DNA from: Solobacterium sp. UBA1761
GTDB lineage: Bacteria; Bacillota_I; Bacilli_A; Erysipelotrichales; Erysipelotrichaceae
Length of the DNA stretch: 43,024 bases
Direction: 5' to 3'
Assembly: GCA_002315565.1 (NCBI GenBank)
Contig: DCHD01000016.1
Coordinates: forward strand, 1 to 43,024
Made by a program: the position numbers and the translations under genes. The notes under the pieces were generated by a model. The model saw nothing but the letters and a program-made list of their open reading frames with translations. It made no database searches and had not been told where the DNA came from. Positions 24,624 to 34,092 of this stretch are shown in pieces. Each line of letters starts with the position of its first letter. Within the stretch, counting starts at the first letter, position 1.

Positions 24624-26564
24624 TTGTTTAATCGCGATAACGCAAGAATATTCATTTACATTAATACCTTGATCATATAATGATGTACATCTGTTCCCAT
24701 CAAACAGAGTTTCATAACTGTTTCCATCGGTATATATATGATGGAAAGGACAGTTGTTGATGAATATTTTAAGATCATCAACTTCAAAGACTATCATTTC
24801 GTAATAGTCAGATACTTTCCACTCTTTTTCATAGTATGGAGAAAGTTTTTTTCTTATCTCTATCAGATTTTTTGTGTATTCAGTTACATCTGCGTATTCC
24901 AGTCTTCTATACCAGCTAAGATGGTTTATTTCATCAGGCTTGTTGTAGGTATTGTCAATACCGTTTTTGGTTCTGAAGAACTCCTGTCCCGAATGAATAA
25001 ACGGTGTACCCTTTGCAAGAATAGTAGATGCGATATTCAGCATAAGTCTTTTCTTAACCAGCTCAAACGGTTCATTAGAACATTTGCGGAAATACCAGTC
25101 ACAAGAGGTTGCATCGTCATGACATTCTGTATAATTGACAGTCTGCGACAAGTCGAGATGAACGCTTGAAGCCATAAAGGCTTTTTTGAATTCTTCTCTT
25201 AATGATTCATTACCCATCAGGTAACCCTTATATTCGTTGTTACCTCTTAATGTTTCTCTGAAAAATGAATTGAAGAATTTAGATTCAGGAATACACTTGG
25301 CATTTAGATAATTGCAGGCTTTATCCTTAAGCGCACTGCCCATAACCCATCCTTCTGAGATAGTTATGAAGTCTTTATCTCTGCTGCACTCGTTATGAAT
25401 TCTTTTTATGGTATCGATATCTACAAGTCCTGAAAGATCATATCTCAAGCCATCGATGTCATAGATGTCAACAAGTCTTTTCATCAGCATCACAAGATAT
25501 TCCGACATAAAGCGGCTTTCGGTTCTAAGCTCATTTCCAAGTCCTGATCCATCTGCTTTTCTGTCATCTTCATAGCGGTAAAAGTAATACGGCAGTATCT
25601 TATGGAATATAAACTGTCCCGTTGAATAGACATGGTTGAATACGACATCGAGTATTACTCTGATGTTGTTTAAGTGGAGATATCTGATAACTGACTGAAC
25701 TTCTTCAATCTGCTCATAACCACCTTCATTAATCAGATATTCATCTTTAAAATAGTTGTAGTTAACGGGATTATAGCCCCAGTTGTAGCTGGTCTTGTCA
25801 TTGTCATAGTCAAGTACCGGCATCAATTGAAGATGGGTAATACCCAATTCCTTAAGATAATCGGTTCCTATTGACCTGTCATAAAGTTTAAGGCCTTTTT
25901 CTTTAAAAGCAGCAAACTTTCCGGGATTATCAAACAGTCCATCATAACTTGAAAAGTCTCTTACTGATGTCTCGTATATTATCGGCTGTTCACATTTATC
26001 TGGTATAGCCTTGCTTCTGTCAATCTTGTTTGTATCGATTATTACTGAATCAATATCTGAAAAAGTCTTTACATAGGCATAAGGGTCAAGAACAGGAATT
26101 CTTAAACCATCTTTGACCATAATGTAATGATATTTTTCCAGTTCATGGTCACCTTCAAGTGTATATTCAAATATGCCCTTTTCTTTCTTTTCCATCGGAT
26201 AAATCACATCAGAAACTACAAGTTCAACTTCATCTTTAAAAGGTGCCCAGAAACGGAAAAAAGTCCTTTTCTTTGTATAGAAAGCACCCAAAGAATAGAC
26301 ATCAGGACAATAATCCTTTTCAAACTTATCCGTATGACTTATAAGACGGTATTCAACCTGACAAGACTCATTGTATCTTTGAATACTTATCTTCTTTTCC
26401 GGATCAATCTCATTGAATATAAGTTCAAGATGATCTTTTACTTCATTAATCTCATAAGAATAACCATGTCCGTCATATCTTAGTTCAAGACCATCACAAA
26501 AACCAGGATATGCATTATATATCCTGATCAGTGTATAAGAATCGAGATATGCCGTCGGTTTCAT
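24618..26564 (-). CDS. pulA: type I pullulanase (glycogen debranching, GH13)
   Basis: A 648-residue intracellular type I pullulanase that hydrolyses alpha-1,6 branches in glycogen or pullulan. A CBM48-like region (about 90-165) precedes the GH13 barrel with the pullulanase signature YNWGYNP (260-266), DVVFNH (306-311), nucleophile Asp376 in GLRYDLSG, acid/base Glu404 in ISEGW and a CHDD motif near residue 489. There is no signal peptide, so it acts on internal glycogen. It starts 2 bases after the HAD gene with only a weak distant GGAAG, suggesting coupling. Confidence 0.92.
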   Translation of the reverse strand: MKPTAYLDSYTLIRIYNAYPGFCDGLELRYDGHGYSYEINEVKDHLELIFNEIDPEKKISIQRYNESCQVEYRLISHTDKFEKDYCPDVYSLGAFYTKKRTFFRFWAPFKDEVELVVSDVIYPMEKKEKGIFEYTLEGDHELEKYHYIMVKDGLRIPVLDPYAYVKTFSDIDSVIIDTNKIDRSKAIPDKCEQPIIYETSVRDFSSYDGLFDNPGKFAAFKEKGLKLYDRSIGTDYLKELGITHLQLMPVLDYDNDKTSYNWGYNPVNYNYFKDEYLINEGGYEQIEEVQSVIRYLHLNNIRVILDVVFNHVYSTGQFIFHKILPYYFYRYEDDRKADGSGLGNELRTESRFMSEYLVMLMKRLVDIYDIDGLRYDLSGLVDIDTIKRIHNECSRDKDFITISEGWVMGSALKDKACNYLNAKCIPESKFFNSFFRETLRGNNEYKGYLMGNESLREEFKKAFMASSVHLDLSQTVNYTECHDDATSCDWYFRKCSNEPFELVKKRLMLNIASTILAKGTPFIHSGQEFFRTKNGIDNTYNKPDEINHLSWYRRLEYADVTEYTKNLIEIRKKLSPYYEKEWKVSDYYEMIVFEVDDLKIFINNCPFHHIYTDGNSYETLFDGNRCTSLYDQGINVNEYSCVIAIKQL

Positions 26565-26566
26565 TA

Positions 26567-27376
26567 TTATTTGTATTCTTCCAGTTTTGTCTCTATTTCA
26601 ATCTTGTCAATAATTGACTGAACTACCTTTTCAATCTTGGATCCTTCTGAGTAGTCAGCCTGTAAAGCATAGTCAGCACGCTTATGGTTATAGAGTTCCA
26701 TTGCCAGATCCTTCTTCTTTTCCAGATCTCCAAATACAGCAATAGTATAACCGCCGAACTGATTTACAACCTTCATTGAAGGAACATCAGTCATTCCATC
26801 ACCGAAGTAGATCATATTCTGAATCTGCACATATTTCTCCGGTGTAGATGCGTTAAGGTCATTATCATTTGTTTCATCAAATACACCCTTGTTGATTCTG
26901 AAAAGATACTGTGTCTTCATTGTATAGTTGACTATACGGCTTGGCCAAAGTACTCTTCCATTTTCATCATAGGCATAGGTACAGGCGTAGATCTTCTTGA
27001 ATTCCTTCGCAATTGAAGTACCCATGATTATGTCGGTAAGACCACTGGAAATAATGTAGTGTTCTACATCGACATTATGCTTCTTTCCATACTCGTTGAT
27101 TCTTTTAAACCAGGTATCTACACCCTTATAGAGTTCAACGTATTTTCCTTCATCTCTTAAAGTGGTCTGAGTAAGATTAGGATCTGATTTGGCCATCATT
27201 TCCATATAGGAAAGGATTCCATCCATATTATGTCTGTCGGAATTTTCCTGACACTTCTTCCAGAAATCAACCGGATTGTCATAACCGATGGATTTCAGAT
27301 AATGGAATTCCTGCATATCCTTAGGAGACAGCGTTTTATCAAAGTCATAAATCAGGGCAACTTTTACGTTTGACAT
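26567..27376 (-). CDS. HAD superfamily phosphatase
   Basis: A 269-residue HAD-superfamily protein with motif I DFDKTL (Asp11 nucleophile, Asp13) and the late acidic motif FGDGMTDVPSM. The inserted cap after motif I places it nearer the phosphoserine-phosphatase-like (type I) branch than the Cof-type proteins at 2070-3648. GAGGTG lies 8 bases before the ATG, and only 2 bases separate it from pepV upstream and pulA downstream. Its presence in a glycogen/peptidase run gives no clear substrate. Confidence 0.87.
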   Translation of the reverse strand: MSNVKVALIYDFDKTLSPKDMQEFHYLKSIGYDNPVDFWKKCQENSDRHNMDGILSYMEMMAKSDPNLTQTTLRDEGKYVELYKGVDTWFKRINEYGKKHNVDVEHYIISSGLTDIIMGTSIAKEFKKIYACTYAYDENGRVLWPSRIVNYTMKTQYLFRINKGVFDETNDNDLNASTPEKYVQIQNMIYFGDGMTDVPSMKVVNQFGGYTIAVFGDLEKKKDLAMELYNHKRADYALQADYSEGSKIEKVVQSIIDKIEIETKLEEYK

Positions 27377-27378
27377 AT

Positions 27379-28710
27379 TTACACCTCATTAAGATTCTTT
27401 ATAGCTTCAACATACAGGATAACCTGTTTTCTGAAAGATTCAATTGAAAGACGCTCATTGGCACCGTGAATATTGTTTTCTTCACCGATGAATTCACATC
27501 CGAATGCAATAATACCCTTAATAGACTTGGCATATGTACCACCACCAATGGCTTCCATTTCAGTCTTTTTATCACCAGTTACATCTTCATAGGCTTTCTT
27601 TAAGGCCTTGATCATAGGACTTGATTTGTCAAAGAAGAGCGGATCTGCAGTATGGAAGAGTTTGAATTCAACCTCATTGAATCTAATCTTTTCAACAAGT
27701 TTAACACACTTGTCTACTGTTGACTTTACAGGGAATCGCATATCTAAAGATGCCTTAACGATACCATCTTCTTTACCTATTACACCGATATTGATTGAAG
27801 TGTTGCTTACATCATCTTTCAAAGCTTCATAGCCCAGTTTTTCACCATGAACATCCAAACCGATATATTTGTGGAAACATTCAACATAGTCATCTTTAAA
27901 GTCTGCTGCATATAAAGCTTCAAACAGATAATTTATCGCATTGATACCATCATCTGGTAAAGATGCATGTGCAGCCTTACCGTAGACCGTGATTTCTCCT
28001 TCATTCTGTTCGAATCTGATATTGGCATTATTCAGATATGACTCAAACTTCTTTTCGTCATATGAGCCTTTTTCAACCTTACAGAATACTCTCTTGCATA
28101 CGATATTTGAAGCATCGCCACCCTTGATGTCGATAATCTTTGATGGACCTGCAATCATACCGCCAATCATACCCTTTTCAGCATAGATACCAGGGAAATC
28201 ACCATCAGGAGTAAAGCCCATATCAACATTGCCTTCTGATTCAACATAATGTTTTATACATTTAGAACCGGTTTCCTCATTACAGCCCAAAATAAGTCTT
28301 ACCTTCTTTTTGAACTTATAACCTGATTCAATAAGATACTTTAAAGCATACATGCTGGCAACAGCAGCACCCTTGTCATCGGATACACCACGGCCATAAA
28401 GATAACCGTCTTTTTCAATCATTGTGAAAGGATCAGAATTCCAACCATCAGAACATGGTACAACATCCAGGTGACAAACAACACCGATTGTCTTGTCGCC
28501 TTCACCGATTTCGCCATAACCGCAGTAGTCTTCAAGATTTCTGGTCTTAAGACCAATACCGTCCATCATCTTAATCGCTTCAGCAAGTACCAGTTGATTC
28601 TGTTTTCCAAATGGACCACCATCGTTATTAAGTTCACTGTTATAGGAAACAAGTTTTCCTAAATCAGCTTTCATCTTTTCAATATTTTCATCTAAAAATT
28701 TCTCTATCAT
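27379..28710 (-). CDS. pepV: dipeptidase PepV (M20 family)
   Basis: A 443-residue zinc dipeptidase of the M20 family, PepV/Sapep type, cleaving dipeptides in the cytosol. Metal ligands and catalytic residues are visible: His80 and Asp82 in CHLDVVP, the bridging Asp in GRGVSDDKG (about 112), the EE pair at 145-146 in NEETGS, and a late GGGTYAK region. The lid domain is near 190-320. A GGAGG ribosome site precedes the ATG, which overlaps the exoA stop by 4 bases. Confidence 0.93.
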   Translation of the reverse strand: MIEKFLDENIEKMKADLGKLVSYNSELNNDGGPFGKQNQLVLAEAIKMMDGIGLKTRNLEDYCGYGEIGEGDKTIGVVCHLDVVPCSDGWNSDPFTMIEKDGYLYGRGVSDDKGAAVASMYALKYLIESGYKFKKKVRLILGCNEETGSKCIKHYVESEGNVDMGFTPDGDFPGIYAEKGMIGGMIAGPSKIIDIKGGDASNIVCKRVFCKVEKGSYDEKKFESYLNNANIRFEQNEGEITVYGKAAHASLPDDGINAINYLFEALYAADFKDDYVECFHKYIGLDVHGEKLGYEALKDDVSNTSINIGVIGKEDGIVKASLDMRFPVKSTVDKCVKLVEKIRFNEVEFKLFHTADPLFFDKSSPMIKALKKAYEDVTGDKKTEMEAIGGGTYAKSIKGIIAFGCEFIGEENNIHGANERLSIESFRKQVILYVEAIKNLNEV

Positions 28711-29465
28711 AATCCCTCCACAATGATACCTACAGGACAGTGATCACTGCCTTCAATATCGTCATATATAACTGAATCTTTAATATTTTTCATAATTCTA
28801 TCCGATACTACAAAGTAGTCAATACGCCAGCCGACATTTCTCTCTCTGGCCTTCATACGGTATGACCACCATGAGTACTGAATCTTTTCAGGATAAAGTT
28901 CTCTGAATGTATCTTTGAATCCTGCACTTAACAGTTCAGTAAACTTGTTTCTTTCTTCATCAGAGAAACCGGCATTGAAGTGATTGGTGTCAGGATTCTT
29001 TAAGTCAATCTCTTCATGTGCAACATTGAGATCACCTGTATAGAATACCGGTTTTACTGCATCAAGTTTTTTAAGATGTTTTCTTAAGTCATCTTCCCAG
29101 TGCATACGATAATCAAGTCTTAGAAGTCCGTCTTTTGAGTTAGGTACATAAGCACAGACAAAGTAATAATCTTCAAACTCAAGAGTAATGACTCTCCCCT
29201 CTTTTGGATGGTCATCACCTTCAATATCGTAACTTACAGAAAGCGGTTCTTTTTTAGTAAGAACAAGTGTTCCAGAGTAACCCTTCTTTTCAGCTGAATT
29301 CATATAAAGGTGATAACCTTCAAAGTTATACTCCAGCTGTTCAGGCTGCATCTTGGTCTCTTCAAAAGCCATGATGTCGGGATTCTCTTTTTCCATAAAC
29401 GGAATAAGTGTACCTTTAGAAAGACACGCCCTTAAACCATTGACATTCCAGTTGATAAATTTCAT
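28707..29465 (-). CDS. exoA: exodeoxyribonuclease III / AP endonuclease
   Basis: A 252-residue Mg2+-dependent base-excision repair nuclease (ExoA/XthA) that cleaves at abasic sites and trims 3' ends. Motifs: NWNVNGLRA at the N-terminus, the metal-binding Glu in FEETKM, YTGDLNVAH with catalytic Asp and Asn, WRIDYFVVS, and the C-terminal SDHCPVG catalytic pair. AGGAG lies upstream and the ATG directly follows the pepP stop codon. A repair gene between two peptidase genes looks like operon packing, not a functional link. Confidence 0.95.
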   Translation of the reverse strand: MKFINWNVNGLRACLSKGTLIPFMEKENPDIMAFEETKMQPEQLEYNFEGYHLYMNSAEKKGYSGTLVLTKKEPLSVSYDIEGDDHPKEGRVITLEFEDYYFVCAYVPNSKDGLLRLDYRMHWEDDLRKHLKKLDAVKPVFYTGDLNVAHEEIDLKNPDTNHFNAGFSDEERNKFTELLSAGFKDTFRELYPEKIQYSWWSYRMKARERNVGWRIDYFVVSDRIMKNIKDSVIYDDIEGSDHCPVGIIVEGL

Positions 29466-31220
29466 CTATATACTCCTTGTGATTTCCTTAAGGAATTCTC
29501 TTTCTTCATCATTGAGATACTTGCTCAATCTTTCATAGACCATCTTATGATAAGCATTCAGTTCGCTGATAGTAGCTTCATCAAGATATTTCTTATCGAT
29601 AAGTTTCAGATCAAACGGACATAGTGTCATATGTTCAAAGTTTAGGAATGTTCCATATTCATTGGTATCTCTGACTTTACAAAAAAGCATATTTTCACAT
29701 CTGATGCCGTATTTGCCTTCAAGATAGATACCTGGTTCATCAGAGAAATAATGACCAGGAACAAGAGCAACATCTTCACTTCCATTACCTGTACCCATAA
29801 ATCTGACATTAGGCGGATTCTCATGTACTGAAAGCACATGTCCTACACCATGTCCTGTACCGCAACGATAGTTAATCAGTTCATTCCAGACATCTTTTCT
29901 GGCCAATACATCAAGCTGTTTTCCACTCATTCCGCTTAAGAATGTCACACTTGACAGATTGAACATTGACTTTAAGACAATGGTGAAATGTTTCTTTACT
30001 TCTTCACTTGTTTCACCTAAGGCAATAGTTCTTGTGATATCAGTAGTGCCGTTAAGATACTGTCCGCCAGAATCAATCAGCAGCATTCCCTTATTGTCAA
30101 GTTTTGCGCTGTTTTCTTTTGAAGGCGAATAATGCATCATAGCCGCATTGGCATTGTAGGCAACAATCGGCTCAAAAGAAAGGTCAAATGCTCCGGCTTC
30201 ATATCTTTTGGCATTTACATACATCGCAGCATCATATTCAGTAATATTCCTGACATCGGTTTCATTTATCCACTTGAGGAATCTAACCATCGCAACGCCA
30301 TCTTTTTCCTGAGCGATACGGATATTCTTTATTTCCGTTTCGTTCTTGATGGCTTTCATATTCTCAATAACAGACCTTTCGTTGATGAAGGTATTGTTGT
30401 TTTCACTTAATAGACGGTAGGTTTCATAGTTTACCTTGTTTTCATCAAGAGTGACAGTTTTATTCTTTATAGTCTTAAGAAAATCATAGTATTCATCATA
30501 TTCATGAATCATTACACCATCATCAGCAAGATCCCTTCTGATATTATCTGTAAGTCTTTCTGTATTCACAAAAAGATGTGCACAATCATCCATAAATACC
30601 ATATATGACATAAATACCGGTGTATGGATAATGTCATCAGCCCTGAGATTTAAAGTATAAGCGATTGATTCAAGATTATTGACGATATGAACCTTGCCAT
30701 TAAGACTTTCAAGTATATCTTTTATCTTCTCTTTGGCAGTTTTACCGGTGTATTCTATATCAAGCACTCTGATCTTTGTATCTGAAAGAGCAGTTCTGCC
30801 TTCAATAAGGTCAGAATAAATATCTCTGCATTCAATATCAATGTTCTTATCTATTAGTGACTTTGCAAAGCCGATGCCGGTTCTTCTGGCATCAATTCCA
30901 ACAGTTTTATCCTTATAAAATTTTTCAATAAATTCGATTGGTTCAAGTGCATCGGCCGTACCCAGCTTGATGACTTCAACATCATTCTTAAGACATTCAT
31001 TATCAGCCTGGCCAAAGTATCTTCCATCAACAAAAATATAAGCACTGTTCAGATCTACAAGAAGTGTAGCCAGTGATCCGGTAAACCCGGAAAAATACCT
31101 GATTGTCTTGAAATATTCAGGTACATATTCTGACATATGATAATCAGAAGTATTGAAATAATAAACACCAATATTATGTTTTCTCATTTCATTTCTCAAT
31201 GATTCAAGTCTTTTGTTCAT
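29466..31220 (-). CDS. pepP: Xaa-Pro aminopeptidase (M24B family)
   Basis: A 584-residue aminopeptidase P-like enzyme that removes N-terminal residues preceding proline. Two creatinase-like N-terminal domains (about 1-300) precede the pita-bread catalytic domain with metal ligands in DSGGQYLNGTTDITRT, GHGVGHVLSVHE and DEPGIYLEGKYGIRCEN. The ATG at 31220 is chosen over an in-frame upstream codon at 31301, which would run through the PAP2 gene's terminator. It lies 6 bases after TATAAT with no ribosome site, so a leaderless message is predicted. It heads the peptidase-glycogen run. Confidence 0.92.
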   Translation of the reverse strand: MNKRLESLRNEMRKHNIGVYYFNTSDYHMSEYVPEYFKTIRYFSGFTGSLATLLVDLNSAYIFVDGRYFGQADNECLKNDVEVIKLGTADALEPIEFIEKFYKDKTVGIDARRTGIGFAKSLIDKNIDIECRDIYSDLIEGRTALSDTKIRVLDIEYTGKTAKEKIKDILESLNGKVHIVNNLESIAYTLNLRADDIIHTPVFMSYMVFMDDCAHLFVNTERLTDNIRRDLADDGVMIHEYDEYYDFLKTIKNKTVTLDENKVNYETYRLLSENNNTFINERSVIENMKAIKNETEIKNIRIAQEKDGVAMVRFLKWINETDVRNITEYDAAMYVNAKRYEAGAFDLSFEPIVAYNANAAMMHYSPSKENSAKLDNKGMLLIDSGGQYLNGTTDITRTIALGETSEEVKKHFTIVLKSMFNLSSVTFLSGMSGKQLDVLARKDVWNELINYRCGTGHGVGHVLSVHENPPNVRFMGTGNGSEDVALVPGHYFSDEPGIYLEGKYGIRCENMLFCKVRDTNEYGTFLNFEHMTLCPFDLKLIDKKYLDEATISELNAYHKMVYERLSKYLNDEEREFLKEITRSI

Positions 31221-31226
31221 AACAAT

Positions 31227-31232
31227 ATTATA
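31227..31232 (-). promoter_or_regulatory. -10 box of pepP, predicted leaderless
   Basis: TATAAT on the minus strand, 6 bases before the pepP ATG and immediately next to the T run of the upstream terminator. No ribosome site and no good -35 box. Confidence 0.6.
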
Positions 31233-31233
31233 T

Positions 31234-31262
31234 AAAAAAGAAGAGCTTATTTTCTCTTCTTT
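31234..31262 (-). terminator. terminator after the PAP2 phosphatase gene
   Basis: A 9-bp stem (31237-31245 with 31254-31262) with an 8-base loop and a T run on the minus strand, overlapping the end of the PAP2 coding region. Confidence 0.82.
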
Positions 31263-32122
31263 ATAAATGTTCTTTTCAGATATACTTCGTAACATACCCA
31301 CTGGGTAAACAGTGATACCATCATTCCTACAACTACATCACTTAAGAAATGACCTCCGCACCAGATTCTGGTAAAGCAGACAAACAGCATATAGATGACA
31401 CCCACCATAAACAGTCCTCTTTCTTTACCCTTGCATGAAGGCACAAAGTACGCAAGAGTCCATAAAGCCGTCATAGCTGCTGAACAGGTTGCATGTCCTG
31501 ATGGGAATGAAGCAAAGTTGGAATCATCTACCCCGCTTGCGATAATAGCTTTTATCATGTCTCTATCTACTGAATACCATTTCTGGAAACCGATCTGAGC
31601 ATCCGCCCCAGATATATAGTACATTCTAGGTCTTAAGAATATTTCCTTGAACGCAAGATTTGCGACAATTGAACCGGCAGATATGGAAATCAGAAACAGA
31701 CCAAACAGTACCAGTTTATTCTTGTCTTTATAGTTCTTTGTCAAAACAAAGATAATAACCATGAAGATAACAAGCACAAATGCTGCAATGCCGATTCCCA
31801 GATATGAATTATATACTTCAAAGTATTCGTCATAGAGATAATAGAATGCGAATACCATGCAGCCAAACAGTATAAAGCCTTTAATGAAACTTACAAGCTT
31901 TCTTTTGTGATTGTCTGAGTTGAGTACCATTACACCACCTGCCAGTGCACATAACTGAGCAGGAAAATAACCGATACAGGCAACGATATCACACAACAGA
32001 TTAGATTCTCCTTTATAGATAAAAGAAGAAATCTCTAAGTCAAAGAAACTGCCGAGTGCCACAAGAGAAAAAAACATAAGAACAGTAATGATGTAATTTG
32101 CTGGGTTAAAGATCTTTTTCAT
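31247..32122 (-). CDS. PAP2 family phosphatase, membrane
   Basis: A 291-residue polytopic PAP2 phosphatase, likely acting on lipid phosphates such as phosphatidate or undecaprenyl pyrophosphate. The three-part motif is complete: K-x6-RP in KEIFLRPRMY-type context, PSGHATCSA with the catalytic His, and RIWCGGHFLSDVVVG with the nucleophile His. About six to seven TM segments. AAGGA lies upstream, and the ATG overlaps the der stop codon as TAATG, so it is cotranscribed with cmk and der. Confidence 0.9.
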   Translation of the reverse strand: MKKIFNPANYIITVLMFFSLVALGSFFDLEISSFIYKGESNLLCDIVACIGYFPAQLCALAGGVMVLNSDNHKRKLVSFIKGFILFGCMVFAFYYLYDEYFEVYNSYLGIGIAAFVLVIFMVIIFVLTKNYKDKNKLVLFGLFLISISAGSIVANLAFKEIFLRPRMYYISGADAQIGFQKWYSVDRDMIKAIIASGVDDSNFASFPSGHATCSAAMTALWTLAYFVPSCKGKERGLFMVGVIYMLFVCFTRIWCGGHFLSDVVVGMMVSLFTQWVCYEVYLKRTFIKKRK

Positions 32123-33435
32123 TAGTTTGATTCCTTTTTACGTGCAACGATTTCGATTGGAACTCCTTCAAAGCCAAAGGCTTCTCTGAGCTTGTTTTCG
32201 ATATAACGCTTATATGAGAAATGCATCAGATCAGGATCATTTACAAATAGCACAATAATGCATGGTGCACTCTGTACCTGAGACGCATAATATATCTTAA
32301 GTCTTTTACCGTTTACTGACTTGGCGGGATTTGACATCTGAGCATCAAGAACAACTTCATTGAGCACATTTGTCTTGATACGAAGATTGACATTGTTATA
32401 AACCTGATCAATCAGCGGTAACAGTGTATTTACACGCTTGTTGTCTTTGGCACTCACAAACGCGATTGGTGCATAGTCTAGATAGGCAAACTGTTCTCTT
32501 ATTGTCTTGGTTATTTCATTCATTGTCTTTTCGTTTTTATCAACAGTATCCCACTTGTTGTAGACAATGATTACGCCCTTCTTTGCTTCATGGGCCAGAC
32601 CTGCAACATGCTTGTCCTGGTCAATGATTCCGGTCTCTCCATCCAGTACAACCAAAGACAAATCAGATCTGTCAATTGCTCCCTGGGCACGAAGAACAGA
32701 ATACTTTTCAATATTTTCTGTAATCTTTCCTCTTTTTCTGATTCCGGCAGTATCAATTACTACATAGTTCTTTTCATTGGCAATAAACACAGTGTCAACT
32801 GCATCTCTGGTAGTGCCTTCAATATCTGAAACAATAACTCTATCCTGTCTTAAGAAGGCATTTGTCAAAGATGATTTGCCTACATTTGGACGTCCAATAA
32901 TTGAGAATTTGATCATTCCTTCATAATTGACTTTGGCATCCATAGGCATAAGTTTAGCCGCCAGATCAAGTACATCACCAATACCGATACCATGAGCACC
33001 AGATACAGGAACAGGATCACCTAATCCAAGTGAATAGAATTCATATATCGAATCAATCTTGGAGATATCATCAATCTTGTTGACACCCAGGATTACCGGT
33101 TTCTTGCTGCGACGCAATAAAGAAGTGATGTATTTATCATCACCCGTTAATCCTTCTTTACCATTTGTCAGAAACAGAATGACATCAGCTTCTTCAATAG
33201 CGATATCAACCTGTGCTTTAATCTCTTTCTGGAAAGGCTGGTCTTCAAGCTGAATACCACCGGTATCAATCAGCCTGAAAGTTTTGCTTAGCCAATTGCA
33301 ATCACCATATATTCTGTCTCTGGTAACACCTGGTGTATCTTCGACAATTGAAAGACGCTGTTCCAGCATACGATTGAACACAGTTGATTTACCGACATTT
33401 GGTCTTCCAACGATTGCAATTGTTCCATCTATCAT
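32122..33435 (-). CDS. der: ribosome-assembly GTPase Der
   Basis: A 437-residue GTPase with two tandem G domains, needed for 50S subunit assembly. First G domain: GRPNVGKST (10-18), DTGG (57-60), NKID (119-122). Second: GRPNVGKSS (181-189), DTAG (228-231), NKWD (293-296). A KH-like domain ends the protein. The ATG overlaps the cmk stop by 4 bases with AAAGG upstream. cmk-der adjacency is common in Firmicutes. Confidence 0.97.
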   Translation of the reverse strand: MIDGTIAIVGRPNVGKSTVFNRMLEQRLSIVEDTPGVTRDRIYGDCNWLSKTFRLIDTGGIQLEDQPFQKEIKAQVDIAIEEADVILFLTNGKEGLTGDDKYITSLLRRSKKPVILGVNKIDDISKIDSIYEFYSLGLGDPVPVSGAHGIGIGDVLDLAAKLMPMDAKVNYEGMIKFSIIGRPNVGKSSLTNAFLRQDRVIVSDIEGTTRDAVDTVFIANEKNYVVIDTAGIRKRGKITENIEKYSVLRAQGAIDRSDLSLVVLDGETGIIDQDKHVAGLAHEAKKGVIIVYNKWDTVDKNEKTMNEITKTIREQFAYLDYAPIAFVSAKDNKRVNTLLPLIDQVYNNVNLRIKTNVLNEVVLDAQMSNPAKSVNGKRLKIYYASQVQSAPCIIVLFVNDPDLMHFSYKRYIENKLREAFGFEGVPIEIVARKKESN

Positions 33436-34091
33436 AAGCTTGCCTTTGTAACTAAATCACTAACAGCATCAATAACTTCATCCATTGTCATATTGGTGCT
33501 GTCGATTTCTACCGCATCATCAGTCTTCATAAGTGGACTGTTTGCACGGTGAGAATCCTGATAATCTCTTTTCTTGATATCTTCAAGAATTGTAGGATAA
33601 TCAGCTTCCATACCTCTTTGAACATTCTCTAAGAATCTTCTTTGAGCTCTTTCTTCGCTGGACGCTGTTAAGAACACCTTAACTTCAGCATCAGGAAGTA
33701 CAACTGAACAGATATCTCTTCCATCCATGATGTAACCGCCACCTTCAGCAATCTTCTGCTGCATCTGAACCAGTGCTTTTCTTACTTTCAACAGTTTAGA
33801 TACATCAGATGCTCCCATGGATATTTCATCTGTTCTCAAATATGGAGTAATGTTTTCTCCATTAACCAGAACTGTACCATCAGAAAGAATCTTCAGGTCC
33901 ATATTCTGAATCATTTCTTCAATCTTATCTTCTTCATCCATCTTCAAGCCTTTTTTAAGACCAGTATAGGCAACCGCTCTATACATTGATCCGGTATCAA
34001 GATGAACAAATCCAAATCTTTTACAAAGTTCCTTGGCTACAGTTGATTTTCCTGCGCCTGAAGGTCCGTCTATCGCAACATTGATTTTCAT
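33432..34091 (-). CDS. cmk: cytidylate kinase
   Basis: A 219-residue CMP/dCMP kinase. The P-loop is GPSGAGKST (9-17), followed by LDTGSMYRAVAY and the family MDGRDI motif near residue 107. The ATG at 34091 (MKINVAIDG) is chosen over an in-frame GTG at 34109 because it matches the family N-terminus. It begins one base after the stop of the repeat protein gene and has no ribosome site, so it probably relies on coupling to that gene. Confidence 0.96.
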   Translation of the reverse strand: MKINVAIDGPSGAGKSTVAKELCKRFGFVHLDTGSMYRAVAYTGLKKGLKMDEEDKIEEMIQNMDLKILSDGTVLVNGENITPYLRTDEISMGASDVSKLLKVRKALVQMQQKIAEGGGYIMDGRDICSVVLPDAEVKVFLTASSEERAQRRFLENVQRGMEADYPTILEDIKKRDYQDSHRANSPLMKTDDAVEIDSTNMTMDEVIDAVSDLVTKASL

Positions 34092-34092
34092 A

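Noticed and set aside
29642..31045. Additional short open frames within pepP on either strand
   Set aside because: They are contained in a well-supported enzyme gene and show no family motifs or start signals.
31221..31301. An upstream in-frame start for pepP giving 27 more residues
   Set aside because: The extra codons run through the PAP2 terminator and the end of that gene, and the pepP family N-terminus begins at the ATG at 31220.
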